This document shows, one piece after another, positions 36,101 through 51,100 of a stretch of 64,000 nucleotides of DNA (position 1 is its first letter; each line of letters begins with the position of its first letter). The position numbers and the translations under genes are program-made. The notes under the pieces are model-generated. The model had not been told where the DNA came from, searched no databases, and saw nothing but the letters and a program-made list of their open reading frames with translations. The DNA is from Trileptium ribeirensis (lineage: Eukaryota; Nematoda; Enoplea; Enoplida; Thoracostomopsidae): assembly GCA_030248225.1 (NCBI GenBank), contig JASANE010028142.1:1-64000 (forward strand), read 5' to 3'.

Positions 36101-39100
36101 CACTCTTGCACTAGTCATAACGGTTTATTGGCAAATATAATACGTTGCGTCGTCCGTCCAGTGTTGTTCAAATCTTAGGGTATTGAAGTTATTCTTCACG
36201 AAATATACATTTGTACCTTATTCTCTTATCATAAATTTAAATTTTATTATAGAACAGATTATTATTATATTTTTCAGTAGGATTCCTCTGTTATCTAAAA
36301 ATTCAGTTTTTTAATAATTTGGCCTTAGGTATTTTATAAGGAGATCTACGGTCAAAAGGATAACCTATTAATAGGAGGACGCAAAATTCAGTACATAAAG
36401 TGTTACGATTGGTGACCTTATCAGCAGCTAACAATTGAATTGTAATTAAAATGACACCATTTATTTGTGGCAATTATTCAATTCTTCTGCAGTGTTATGG
36501 CATCATTTCTATGACCAGGAATTGTATAAATTTAAAATCTGTCATAATAGTGGTTACAGTTAAATGTCGTTTATTAATAATTTTGTGTTTGTTTTTATTT
36601 TCAGAAACCAGATTTACAAGGACGATGGGGATCTGGAGATTGTAAGTTTTTACTGTTATCCATTTCGGTAGTGATATATTGGCATTTGATATACACTGAC
36701 TTGGTAAGCACCAATCGTATTTTAGGTTAACATTTTTCATATTACTAAAAGCGCAGGTATGGTCTCGATACAACCTAAGTAGATCGTTTCATGAGACAAA
36801 AATATTGTCAAAGCAATAAGCTTAAGACTAAAATCGTGAAATATTTTTTTACTTTTTTCATTATTACTTAAGACTAAATGTTCGTAAATTTGATTTAAAT
36901 ATTGACACACTATGTAGCTGTAGCAGCAAATATGCAAACAGGAAGCTTACAGTATATCATTAACATCGTCTGCTGAAACATTTAGTACTGGGTTTTATCT
37001 CAATTTTTGGATAAAGTCAATCTAAACCTTCGATGGTATCCTATGTTGCTTGAAAACTTTTGGTTTAATTTATATTGTGCATGAGTAAACTTAAGCTGCG
37101 CCGCTTACCATCCTCTTTTGTCAAAAGCAATTGCCATTTAGTTGTTCACTGAACACAAATTTCATTTTTGCACTAAAACAAAAATAAGTCCGTTTTATAT
37201 TTGATAGTTTCATAATGTGAAAATGTTAGCGAACACATTGGTGTTAATGATAAGTTGCAGGCGCCCAATTGCATTCGCTAATGGCGTTATGGAACAGAAA
37301 AATGTCGAAATTGGATACGGCTATTGAAATCCGAGTTTTGTTATCTATCTAACAGCGTTTTGTATATGGTGTCAAAAGAAGATGGTTTGGGCGGATCTTA
37401 AGTTTACTCTTGCATTAAATATTAACAATACATCTCAGTGGTTATAGCCGAAATACCTCGTTGTTATAGCCAAAATCACTCTTGCTATGGTGTTTACAAA
37501 CGTGACTTGGAAATTGACTAATTTGCCATGAATTTTGATATGTAACCTTAATTTCGCCTGTTTTTTAGAAGTAGAATCTAAAACGCTTTTCAAAGTAAAA
37601 TCTGCGCGAATAAAAATGTTAATTTTTGTAAAATAAAGTTGGCGAATAGAGTTCCTAAAATTTTTATGGTATATGTGATCGTTGGTCGCTTTCTTATTGC
37701 AGTGATATCAATTAAAATTGCGTTCATACATAATTAGTTATCGTATTTGAAATTTAGGATCAAGTCTACGTTAAATTTCAAACTTCAACTTGGGAGTAGA
37801 TACCGCAATATGGACAAAACATTCGCTGTGCCTAAGTTGTTATGCGGCAAATCATTCATTGTATCTCGCTTCAGGAATTTATGCTGAAAGGATTTTATTT
37901 AAATATTAGGTAAAATCGCCATATAGTTGAACCGAATCAAGTTTTGGTGTTTTCTGTTACAGTGGGCGATACAGCTTGACACAATATTTATGAACCCAAA
38001 AACCACTAACGAGATCCGAACGATTTCCATGGCTAGTTTAATAAGTGTACTAAGTTGTTCTAGAACATTGAATACTCGGGAAATTGTGGAAAGAATTAAA
38101 AGGTTCAAAAATTTTGTACCGAAAATACCATTAGTTGCATGTGTGAACTATTGCTTTCATGTTTAGTCTTACTTAAGGCGTACGAGTATCATAAAAGCCA
38201 TATAGAAATAACATGGTCTCGCTAAACAAGGCAGCTGGTAAAATGCCTTGAAATGCAACACGCATTTGTTATTGTCGTGTTTTATTAAGTCGCACAATTT
38301 TCATGGACGACAAATGTATGTAAAAATGTAAGTGATTCTGAGCTGACAATAAAATTATGCGGAGTTATCATCGCTCAAATAATAAATAACATAACATCGT
38401 GCATTTCACTTTGTTAGATTACACGTCGTATAAAACCTTTGTCAAAAGCCGCCACATTGTTTTTAGCACATGGTCAGACGGTTTTGCAACTGTGATGTCA
38501 TGGGTCTTTTAGGAGCAGCGATGGGCACCTATCATAATGCTATTCAAACGGCACACAGCTTTTTGTAATTTTGATAACAAGCTTAAATATATTTAATTTT
38601 GTCATTTCGTTTTTTATATAATAGTCACCAAAATCATATATCCATAGTAGTTCTATTCTATCCTGTCTACTTTTTCTGGAACAATTTGCTTTTTAAAAAA
38701 TTCCTAAGGACTTAATAGTGATAGTCTTTTCCAGCTTTCTATAGGATCTTTCCTTCTTTTCAGCCTTAGTGTCGTTTCATTATGATTTCTGACCGAAATG
38801 TAGGCTACACTACAAGTCAAACCAACACTTATTTGTTTTAGCTACTTATCAAACTGTGATCAACCGAAACTGTAAGTTTGCATTATAGAACAAACAGGTT
38901 GTGGTATTCTTGCTTGCGGTATTCTATCTTAACTTATTTAGTTTGCACAAACAGCTCCAACTTTGCTTTAGTTTAACGTTTTTTGTTGATGGCAAATTTT
39001 AGCTTTTATGTTTCAAGATTTATTTTTTTATCACTGACACTACTCTTAATCAATCAAGGCATTTATGCACGTTGATATTTATTTATGTCTTTAGTTTCAA

Positions 39101-42100
39101 CGCGTGTAATATTATTGTTTTGTTGCAGAATAAAGTGTTTTTCTTAATTTCTGATGGTGAACTTTATTTAAACATCACACTGTATTGTACCTACGTACGC
39201 AAGTTGGTCCAACGTCATCCTTTAACGTTTGTTTGTGATTTTTATATTGATCACATCAATTTGTAAAACTTCAGTGTCCGTTGGCTTATGGAATGTATCT
39301 AGGTTTTGAGTAATACGCATATTTCAGTTCTCCTTTTTACATAAGTATTATAAACTCTGACTACAAATCTTTGATGCCGTGCAAGTAAAGCACCATAAAA
39401 TTAATTCATCATTTTTTAGCTAATAATTCAAAAAGTTACCGACTAATCTAATCTTTTTTTATGGTTTTACTATCAACAACGACGCATTCAATAGAGCGTC
39501 AGTTTATCATGTATTATGAACTTTGCCATTTGTTCATAATAGATCCGGTTGTCCAGGTAGGATACTTATGTGCCATATGTATTCATTAATAGGCTGAATT
39601 TGAGATTAAGTTCCTGTTGGTGATAAACCCAGGTTTATTCCCATACAATAACGTGACACTGATATTTGGTAAAACAACACCAAAATCATATATACTCCAT
39701 CTCCCAGGTCGCTGGCAGTGGGGTGAGATAGCCGAGTCCTCGAGTAAGGCTCGCCTTCGGCTTTCGAGGAGAGTCCGCCGCGCTGTAGGGTGGGGGGAAA
39801 GGGGGGGGACGGGTCCGACACCTGACGAGACGTAACTCCCTATCCGCCTTAAACTTATATGACCAATATCTGAACAAATAATTAACATAGTCCATTCCTT
39901 TTCCATTATCTAGCAATATATAATTTCAGTCTACATGAAATCACTGTCAATAACTAACGTAGCAGTGCTCTGGTGTTTGTTGAGTTGATAGCGATTTATA
40001 GGAAATAAAGTGAATGCAATTACGGACGGGTTGGCGTCTTGTTTCAGTTGAATACTTCTGAGATGATAAGGTAATTCTGCCGCTATAAATTTCAATTTAC
40101 CAAAGGAACTTTATTTAGGTATCGGTTTCTTTTAAAGCATAAAACAAAGCTTAATAAATCAACCTGGTCGAAATCAACCTGGTTCGTTTGGACAGACTTT
40201 CCAATAGAGGTCTTTAATAGACTTCCGAGTTGGGCAATATGTAAAAATGTCGACACAATACTGTACTGTCCAAAATATAGTTGTGATCAGGGCCACGGTT
40301 ATACGAGATCTACACTATTCAGACGTCTATACATTTACAATTTATCATATAATTAACTTACGCTATTTGCGAAGTCCTGGGCCTAGTTGAACAAACATTA
40401 TATATAATCAACCTACTTGGGAAAAACTTGTGGAGACGATCCGAGATTATTATGAATAATGGATTATATTCCCAAGATCCAGATTTCCACTAAAATTCGA
40501 ATGAGCACTAGACTTTTATAAAAAGTAACACTATGCTTAATAATATTACTTGATGCATAATTGTCACATCATTATTTCGCTTACATCTTAGTTTAAGTGC
40601 CTATCTGCGTAGAAATTTAATATATTGCACATGAAGATATCTTGATGAAAACTTTACCACTGTTTCTGTTTCTATCATCGTCATCAAGCCGTAGTCGTCG
40701 GTGCCAACCGTAAGGGCGTCTTCCCTTCATAAACTACAGCTCGCTCTGCTCTTTGCTGCCCTGGTACAGTGTTTCTCTTTCCGACGGTGTTTAAATCAAA
40801 CCATTCGTGGAATGATCGTTTGTTGTGCAAATCCTTTAATATTTTAACACGTTTCTCTGCAAAAATCATCATTTTCCGTCGATCTACAAGTAAGGCACCA
40901 TCACCTGTTTTATAACAACTGTCCCAGGCGTTCACTTAGTATGATATCGAATTATAGCTGGTTTTATCTGTCCACAACCTTTGCACTATTGTACCACTAA
41001 TAAAACACGTTCTCATATCATAAAAGTTTCTCAAATATTCGACGATTGACTCAGAGTTTCCGGTGCTGTCATACGTTTCGTGAAATTATTGAACTCATGT
41101 TTCGAATATATTAACTTGGTAAAACTGGCTGATTATGCATATATTTTTAAACTAATGTTCGTTCTCGAACTTTTATTTGATTGATGTTTTATTCGTATTC
41201 TTTTGTTTAAATAGCTTTAACGTCAGAGATAAACGTGAACCTATTACATAGTGGCAAACACGGAATGATTTGCTTTCAGTTGAGCAGTAGTGTGAGCGAA
41301 TAGTTTGACGGCAAATTTCTATAGTCCAATTCAACTGAATTTAACAATAAGTCGAGGGGATGTCGCAACCTGACGAAGCTCCCCCAACACTAAGCTGTTT
41401 TTATAGAATATAGCGTTACGTCCATCATGTGAGCCATTATTTCAAATATTTAAACTCAGAGTTTTCACGGTTTGTGTTAACAATATGCACAAGAGGTCAT
41501 ATCTCCACAGAGTATAGTGTGAATGACTTCAGCACCAACTAGTATGAAATTTCCCACTCAAAATGTTATATGGCTGCCACTCTTAAACTATGACTGAGGG
41601 GCCTCAACCTATGGTCTGGAAAACCCCCAGTACCGGACCTGTGAACATGCTCACGGTCTATAATATTTTATTTTTGGATACAAATTCAAGCGCTAGTTTG
41701 CCCGAAGTATATAACAGAAAAATTTAGAGTATGTGACGGGTTGTGGCTTCCTCAACTGCTAGATAATTGCGTTTTGTGAGAAGCCTCTTGACATGTGAGT
41801 GCTCCGTATTGGCGGTTTAGGGCACCAACACCGCCTCTGAATAAGTGGATTGTCTATTTCGTTTGCCATCATGCATACTTTTTAGTCATTTTGCACTTTC
41901 AAATTTATTTTTTTACATTTTTTCTCCATCTCTGCGAGAACACAGTAAATTAATTTGTTCTTCTTCTCTTATTATACTTTGTAAATATTAAAATTTTATA
42001 TCACAATTTTTAATTTATCTGACTTTCTACAGTCAGTGTGTTTGTTTGTGCTCATTCATCTATTACTACGTCATATAAAGTGATGTTTGCACATATTGAA

Positions 42101-45100
42101 CAGGTTAGGAGCAGCCAAATTTACAAATTAGCGCGAAATTTCACTCTTAATGCCTGTAACACACAAAATGTGAATGATTATTGCAAGGATTACATTAAAT
42201 GGAACCCAAGGTTATCAAACTGTGTATTAATCATTCGATCATTGACTGGAGGAGTGAACGGACCGAACTTTTTTTGGAAATCGGGGTCGGCCCAGCCCTG
42301 CGAGGCACAGCAGAAGCCGTTTGTAATCAAGTGTCGGCCAGCCGCTCATTTCTAATATTTGGTCTTCTAAATAAATCGTAAAGTCACATTCATTGGGTTC
42401 CGATTTAAATGATGTACAAGGTTAGCGTACGTTTCTCATGTACCTACATAATGATTTTGTTGTTTAGTCTTGTAGATGACTTCGTAGAAGTGAAACGATG
42501 CTTAAAACTCAATTGTACTAGAACTTGGAATGGATGCACTGTAACAGACACATCGATCCAATGAGATTTTCTAAAAAGTCATAACAACTTATGAAGCTTG
42601 TTTCGACGACAGACCTAGTCAACAGGAAAGCTCGGACTCACACTGCTAGTAGCTAGAATTATGCGGAAACATAGAGCTACTTTGGTTCATTTAAAGCTAG
42701 TATGACCAAGATTGGAAATGTAGTGATGTTGATGTGCCAAAGTATCAGCGGTTCCACACTGTTCACTCTTTGAAAGAAGGGGTAAGCAGACCTAGTCAAC
42801 AGGAAACCTCGGACTCACACAACTAGTAGGAAGAATTATGCGGAAACATACAGCTACTTTGGTTCATTTAAAGCAAGTATGACCAAGATTAGAAATGTAG
42901 CGATGTTGATGTACCAAAGTATCAGCGGTTCCACACTGTGCACTCTTTGAAAGAAGGGGTAAGCAGACCTAGTCAACGGGAAAGCTCGAACTCACACAAC
43001 TAGTAGCTAGAATTATGCGGAAACAAAGAGCTACCTTGGTCCATTTAAAGCAAGTATGACCAAGATTGGAAATGTAGCGATGTTGATGTGCCAAAGTATC
43101 AGCGATTCGGCATTGAACACTCCTTACAACAATGGGTAAGCAGGCCGTTCGCTGACTTGACACTATGGTTAAGCTTCCTCCACCGGTTTATTTAAGGCTA
43201 TTTAAAGCAGAGCGTAATGATGCAAATGGGTCTTTGTCGGCTTTTGCCGTAACGAGTGGCGTTTTGTAGGAAATTTATGATTATCTTGTCTCGCGCTGAT
43301 TTGGGGACTTTGGCTGATTCGTGGAGTTTGATCCAATTAATACAATATGCTCAGACGTTAGGAAAGAGTAGTTTTTAATATAAATTAGATCCAGAACTGT
43401 TCCAATTTTATAGGTTTGTGTTGTACTCTATAGATAAAAATTTCGCGGCCAATAGACAAACTATGGCATCTTTCAATTATGTGATTCAAAAATGCGCAGT
43501 ATAAGCCGCTTTAAAAATTATAGTTACATCTGATGATCTAAAATTTTGATCAATACTATATCAATATGCAATAATAATACAATGTTCCAAATCCCAGCAT
43601 ACGTAAATTCAGCAAAACTATCGCCCCAGTACTCACCGATTAACCACAAGCGGCGGCAAGTCCGCCTAAAACAAAACGACAAATACAGCTGGCGCAAAGC
43701 GAGTGAGGTACCTGTATTACAACGATCCAAAGACATCAACACCGCTTACGTCATGCCTAGTTCCACGTCTAAATTTCCTATCAAGCAACCTTATCGTCAA
43801 TCCCATTCCAAGAATCCGGCTGTCACAATTATCGTTGGGAGTCCAAATAATTCACCGGTACAATCCCACGCTAATGCCGCAATGCGTCCCTACAATCGCT
43901 CTGGTAGTACGTTTGGCGGTGGAAGAACTGCCTTGAAAACAAAAGACACTCCAGATCTATCGTTTACAAAAATGGATACTCGGTTCTTGGTTGACAAAAT
44001 AATTCTTTCGGCAATGAAAAGTAGTATGCGGTACTCGGAACCAAAGTCTATAGAAACTTTGCAACACCGAAATCCAACTTTCCTGAGTAAGTACAATGGT
44101 ACGTATAAGTTTAGGGTACCGGTAAAGGATTAAAACGCGTTTTGTTTAGTTTTATTCGGTTAGAGTAGAGCGGTTTTCTGCAAGTGCGCCTAATTTATTT
44201 CGCAGCGCCAAAAAAATAAACGCTTTAAGATCGTTACAGTCAAGTATGTTTTCATTCGAGAGATGAAAGTGTTATTTTCGACGTTATTCGGTTTGAGTAG
44301 AGAGGTTTTCTGCAGGTGTGCCTAATTTATTTCGTAGCGCCAAAAAATAAACGTTTTACGATCGTTACAGTGAAGTATGTTTTCATTCGAGTAGATGAAA
44401 GTGTTATTTTCGACGTTATTCGGTTAGAGTAGAGAGGTTTTCTGCAAGTGCGCCTAATTTATTTCGCAGCGCCAAAAAATAAACGGTTTACGATCGTTAC
44501 AGTCAAGTATGTTTTCATTCGAGTACATGAAAACGTTATTTTCGACGTTATTCGGTTAGAGTAGAGAGGTTTTCTGCAAGTGCGCCTAATTTATTTCGCA
44601 GCGCCAAAAAATAAACGCTTTACGATCGTTACATCCAATTATGTTTTCATTCGAGTAGATGAAAGTGTTATTTTCGACGTTTCGAGAATCTTATTGTATT
44701 TAAATTAGAATGTACCGGTGAATATATTATCAACAGCACACGATATTTTGCTGAAAAGTATCACACCATTCAGGTTATGCAACTTTATCCTAAAGGTATG
44801 TCGCGGTTCCTTTAGCGCTGCCACCTACATATGATGGCGGACACGCGGACACCCAGTGTGTTTGATGTAGACTTATTTGCCGGGTAACATTTATTTCAAA
44901 TACTGATTATTTGTACATTATATTTTTTGGTTTTAAGTGCATTTTTATTTCATTTTATTTTATTTAAGTTTAAATATTTGTGATTTGAACGATGTCCGCA
45001 ATAAAATGCGAAGGTAGCGTTGCACCGCAATATATGAAGCGGTATCATTACGATTGAGAAAAAATAGTTTCAAATCTTACAATATAAGGCACTGACAGGT

Positions 45101-48100
45101 TGATATCAATTTTATAACATTTTTCTAATAATTATCCTTAATCAATCATTGAACATGCAGTTTTTTTATAAAATTATTGTGTTTTTATAGATGTCCCATA
45201 TGAACAGCCAAGTAAAAATATTGGTACGAATAGGGCCAGTTCAACAGCATCCGGTGTAATAATGCCTGCAGGGCGCAAACAGAATCTAATGCCTTTTGGC
45301 ATCAGTGAGTTATTCGCACGAACAAAACCATCACACCGCATAGAATATTTTAGGGAAAGTTATATTTCAAACCGTAGATCAGTTTTTCTTCCAACTAATA
45401 TATATGGAGTGGTTTGATAGCTACGCTATTTAATCCTTTGCACAATATTTGGATAGATGACTAGAATAGATAGATTTTTGAGTAATAGTTGTAGCATAAG
45501 CAGCAGTGCGTTCAAAGATTTATACGTACGGTTTGTGACGAGTTCCAACGAGTGCGATAGCACGAGTTTGAACGAGTTACGGTGCGTACCAATCTTTGAA
45601 CGCACTGTTACCTATTCTCCAACTAACTTGTTATATAGGTAACCGTGCATTCAGACATTAGCATGCACGGCTTTCACTGTATAGATTATATTACAATATT
45701 ATTTAAAGCATTGGAACTTGTCGACTAGCGAGTGGACGTGATTGAGACAGTGATTTTTTTATTTAAATCGGCACTCGTGTACTGAACACCTCAGCATCAA
45801 CCAGACTTACTAGTACACGTAAGATTCTTCGTTATAGAATACAAAAACAGCTTATAGCGCGGGGATTGGGGGTGGTAGACCCCCGATTTTGCCTAATCAT
45901 TTGTACGAAATGTGAATTCTAGGCTACGGCTGAGGGTACAACGGTTGTTTGTAGTACATTTATTGAGTTACTCCAGAGGCGTTCTTTACATAAGCTGCCT
46001 GTAAGCAATATTAGTGTTGCACTTAAAATTTAAAAAATGTAATTATCACGTACGCTTGTGACGGTTGCAAATATTTTTAAGTTTCACAAAACTTCTGGTT
46101 GAAGCTTATTTATAACCGTATTTAAAGAAATCAACAATATTTGTGTATGAATTTGCCGCACACAAGATACAAAAAATTTGGCAAGCGGGCGTGACCACAG
46201 TACGATCAAAAAATATGCGGGGGATCGTGGGCGGATGGAGTACCGTCGTAAAACCACTATTATTTTATACGGTTATGTACGTGCTGGTAACCATGAGTTT
46301 ATATACACATTACATACATGCTACATCAACTTGTAGATTTTCGAAACCGACAAATCTGTCCGTTGCTTAGACATATTTGAATATAGACATATCTGCATGC
46401 TTGGCTAGCTTGTTAAGGTTTTCTGGAGGCGGGGTCCACATAATTTTCGGCATATACCATACATGTTGACGCTCTGATGTCTCAGCGGGGGATAGTGGCA
46501 GTCGGCGAAGCGCGGTGAGATCGTCTCAGGGTGAGTAGAAGCAGTCGAATAAGGTCCTCCAGGGGTGCTAAAAAAGTTAACCACCACCAGCCGCCCGTTG
46601 GACGCCCCATTTTTGCGATTATACTCCCATTTTCACCATAATTTAACGTGGTTTCGCTAAGTTTTCAGGGGGGAGTACACTAGGGCTTCAAACGAGGCAG
46701 TCCGAGGCTTCAGGGGCTGGCTCTCTTTGAGCTCCTGCTTCGGCGTGTATGGTCGATTTTTCACCCTGATTTAACGTAGTTTCGCTAAGTTTTCAGGGGG
46801 AGTACATTAGGGCATCGGACGAAGTAGTCCAAGGCTTCAGGGGCTGGCTCTCTTTGAGCTCCTGCTTCGGCGTGTATGGTATAAACATATATGATTCGTC
46901 AACTTGGCATATTTCTACGTGGACGACGTATATCATGCTTTTCTGTGCATCTTCAATAAAAGTTTTTAGTTTTAACTTTCTATCAAAATGGTGTGTTTTT
47001 GCCGTATTTAGGGCACTAAAGGCCGCTTTACTTACCGCTGTGCAATATTTACTATGATGTTTCAATTCCTGCCATGCGTTAATAAACTTAATTATCATGA
47101 TTTATATGATTATTTTTTACTTATTGATTATTTATTTATATGATTATTATGGATTATGAATAGCAATTGACTTTTCAGTGTAGCATGAAAATTGTATATT
47201 TTTTATTTCATTTTTTACATTTCGTATTATTGAGCCGTACATGTTGAACCTGTTGCTATCGACGTGCATTGATAATTTTATCGTTTTTTTATTTAAGTGA
47301 AAAACGGTAAAAACAAGGTTTAATATTCATAAAACAAAATTATATATATCTATTTTTAGATGAGCAGCCGACACCGCCATCTCGTGGTGCGAACTCAAGA
47401 AATAATCGACGACGTCCTGTGTCAGACGAGGTAAGGAGTCCAATTGGTGAATGATTGTTTGTACACGCGCGTGGTTACCATGTTTTATCAACGAAGTATA
47501 ACCGCGTCTAGCTTGTCAGGTAGCAGCTTTTTTGGGTGTTGCTTGGCACGTAGCACCCTTTTGGGAGTTTCATGGCAGGTAGCAGTCTTTTGGGTGTTGC
47601 TTGGGAGGTAGCAGCTTTGTGACTGCTGCTTGGCAAGTAGCAGATTTTTGGGTGTCGCTTGGCCGGTAGCAGCTTTTGGGTGTTGCTTGGCCGGTAGCAG
47701 CTTTTCGGGTGTTGCTTGGCAGGTAGCAACTTTTTAGATGGTGCTTGTTAGGTAGCAGCTTTTTGGGTGTTGCTTGGCAGGCAACAGCTTTTTGGTGTTG
47801 TTTGGCATATAGCAGCTTTTTGGGTGTTGCTTGGGAGGTAGCAGGTTTTTGGCTGTTGCTTGGCAAGTTGCAGCTTTTTGGGTGTTGCTTGGCAGGTAGC
47901 AGATTTTTTGTATTTCTTGTCAGGTTAGCAGCTTTTTATCTGTTGCTTGGCGGGTAGCAGCTTTTTGGGTGTTGCTTCGCCGGTAGCAGCTTTTTGGGTG
48001 TTGCTTGGCCGGTACTAGCTTTTCGGGTGTCGCTTGGCAGGTAGCAACTTTTTAGATGTTGCTTGTTAGGTAGCAGCTCTTTGAATGTTGCTTGGGAGGT

Positions 48101-51100
48101 AGCAGCTTTTTAGATGTTGCTTGTTAGGTAGCAGCTTTTTGGGTGTTGCTTGGCACGTGGCAGCTTTTAGGTGTTGCTTGGCAGTAGCAGCTTTTTAGGC
48201 GTTGCTTGGCAGGTAGCGGATTTTTGGGCACTGCGTGTCAGTTTGGTAATTTTTTGGCTGTTACTTGGCAGGTAGTAGCTTTTTGGGTGTTGCTTGGTAG
48301 GTAGCAGGTTTTTGAGTGTTGCTTGCCAGGTAGCAGCTTTTTGGTTGTTGTTTGGCATTTAGCAACTTCTTAGGTGATGCTTGTCAGGTAGCAGCTTTTC
48401 GGGTGTTGCTTGGCAGGTAACAACTTTTTAGATGTTGCTTGTTAGGTAGCAGCTTTTTGGGTGTTGCTTGGCACGTGGCAGCTTTTAGGTGTTGCTTGGT
48501 ATGCAGCAGGTTTTTGGGTGATGTTTGGCATGTAGCAGCATTGTGGCTGTTGCTTGGCAGATAACAGCTTCTTAGATGTTGCTTGGTAGGTAGCAGCTTT
48601 TTGGGTGTTGCTTTGAGGTAGCAGCTTTTTGGGTGTTGCTTGGCAGGTAGCAGCTTTTTTTGTGTTGCTTGGTAGGTAGCAGCTTTTTGGGTGTTGCTTG
48701 GCAGGTAGCAGCTTTTAAGATGTTGCTTGGCAGGTTGTAGCTTTTTGGGTGCTGCTTGGCATGTAGCAGCATTATGGGTGTTGCTTGACAGATAGCAGCA
48801 TTTAGGGTGTTACTTGGCAGGTAGCAGCTTTTTGGGTGTTGCTTGACAGATAGCAGCATTTAGGGTGTTGCTTGGCAGGTAGCAGCTTTTCGGGTGTTGC
48901 TTGGCAGGTAACAACTTTTTAGATGTTGCTTGTTAGGTAGCAGGTTTTGGGTGATGTTTGGCATGTAGCAGCATTGTGGCTGTTGCTTGGCAGATAACAG
49001 CTTCTTAGATGTTGCTTGGTAGGTAGCAGCTTTTTGGGTGTTGCTTTGAGGTAGCAGCTTTTTGGGTGTTGCTTGGTTGGTAGCAACTTTTTGGCTGAGG
49101 TTTGCAGGTAGCAGCTTTTTGGATGTTGCTTGGCAGGTAGCAGCTTTTAAGATGTTGCTTGGCAGGTTGTAGCTTTTTGGGTGCTGCTTGACAGATAGCA
49201 GCATTTAGGGTCTTGCTTGGCAGGTAGCACCTTTTTGGGTGTTGCTTGACAGATAACAGCTTCTTAGATGTTGCTTGGTAGGTAGCAGCATTATGGGTGT
49301 TGCTTGACAGATAGCAGCATTTAGGGTGTTACTTCGCAGGTAGCAGCTTTTTGGGTGTTGCTTGACAGATAGCAGCATTTAGGGTGTTGCTTGGCAGGTA
49401 GCACCTTTTTGGGTGTTGCTTGGCAGGTAGCATCTTTTAGGGCGTTGCTTGGCAGGCAGTAGCTTTTTATGTGTTGTTTGGCAAGTAGCAGCTTTTTGGG
49501 TGCTGCCAGGCAGGTGACAACTTTTTGGTGGTTGCCTGGTAGGCAGCAGCTTTTTGTGTGCTGCTTGGCATGTAGCAGCATTATGGGTGTTGCTTGACAG
49601 GTAGCAGCTTTTTAGGTGTTGTTTGGCAGGTAGCAGGTTTTTGGGTGTTGCTTGACAGATAGCAGCATTTAGGGTGTCGCTTGGCAGGTAGCAGCTTTTT
49701 GGGTGTTGCTTGGCAGGTAGTAGCTTTTTAGGTGTTGTTTGGCAGGTAGCAGCTTTTTAGGTGTTGTTTGGCAGGCAGCAGCTTTTTGGGTGTTGCTTGA
49801 CAGATAGCAGCATTTAGGGTGTTCCTTGGCAGGTAGCAGCTTTTTGGGTGTTGCTTGGCAGGTAGTAGCTTTTTATGTGTTGTTTGGCAGGTAGCAGCTT
49901 TTTGGGTGTTGCCAGGCAGGTGGCAGCTTTGTGGTGGTTGCTTGGTAGACAGCAGCTTTTTGGGTGTTGCTTGGAAAAACTCATGTTCAACGTTCTTGTA
50001 TTCTTTATGCTAATCTTTATCGTTAATACTGTGTTGGCACCATATTATAACAAACCCGCCATTCCCTTATGCTGCTTTTCTCGTAATGTTCGCGCTAGAT
50101 TTGGCGACGACAAGACCCAACTGGTCATGCGTTAGATTCTGTTGATCCTTCAGGGGAAAAATTGTTTGCAGCATTTAGTTTAATTTCAAAGCGTTATTTT
50201 GCCGGACCTCCACTGAAATTGTTGGTTCACCCGTAAATGGTCTACGATGAAGATGAATTTCAACGTGTCAGCCAATTATTGTTTATTAGACCAGTTCTTC
50301 GCGATGGTGCAGAGATAAGCTTTTTAAATGTTCGAAATTTATCAGTTGCTCGCCAGACCGACATTTGGTTGTTAGTCGGACGATTATACGCCGTTCGTAA
50401 TTATCATCGAATTTTCATTGAAGTAAATTATTTTACCTTTAAACGGATATATGCCGTTTAAAATAGTTAGAGAAACAGTATCACCAATCACATTTTGCAT
50501 TCAAACCCTACTTAAAACCGAAAAGCTTTGTAACTATCAAAACAGATTCCTCTAGTACGTTAATCTATAAAAATGTCGGCGTCGATTATAGTTCAGATGA
50601 TGAGAAAAAGAGAAACTTCATAAATTCGAAATTTCAAAAAATTCCCCTGTCACGGACAAGTAGCATTTGCTTGGCTTAGCACAGTGAGATCGTTTAACAT
50701 CTAAGTACGCAATAAATTTCGCTAATGTAAGCTCCCAATAGACCATACTATAAGAATAATAGTTTGGATCTTGCAAATTGGAAATAAACACTGGAATCCT
50801 GTAAATATCTTTCAAAACTGAAAGGCTGGAAAGCCAAAACACGGCTGGGTATATTTAAAATTTTTTTTAAAAACGATTTTGACATGGGCCAAAAATGGAA
50901 TACCCTTTGTTCACTTCACCCCATTCTGTCAGAATAGTGCGAGAGCCATAATAAGAAAATATCTTACATATATAATATTATATATATTTTTAAATAACAT
51001 ATATATTTTTTTAAATAACATATCTATTTTTAAATAACATATATATTTTTAAATAACATATATACTTTTTTAAATAACGTATATATTTTTAAATAAAATA

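Larger units (their letters stand above)
37415..42600. other. Intron 2, mostly A+T-rich
   Basis: No repeat array over most of this length. Exon-like segments at 37963-38166 and 42033-42355 and a minus-strand open frame at 40684-40935 are described separately. A GC-rich island at about 39690-39835 (ends in a G-rich run) looks like another dispersed GC-rich repeat. Confidence 0.4.

Noticed and set aside
43526..43536. CTGATGA motif considered as a hammerhead ribozyme core
   Set aside because: No matching GAAA core strand and stems were found nearby.
47508..49581. Several minus-strand open frames of 63-114 codons
   Set aside because: They lie entirely inside the 29-bp minisatellite and encode the same Lys/Pro/Ser/Cys/Tyr cycle in every frame, as expected from the repeat unit rather than a gene.
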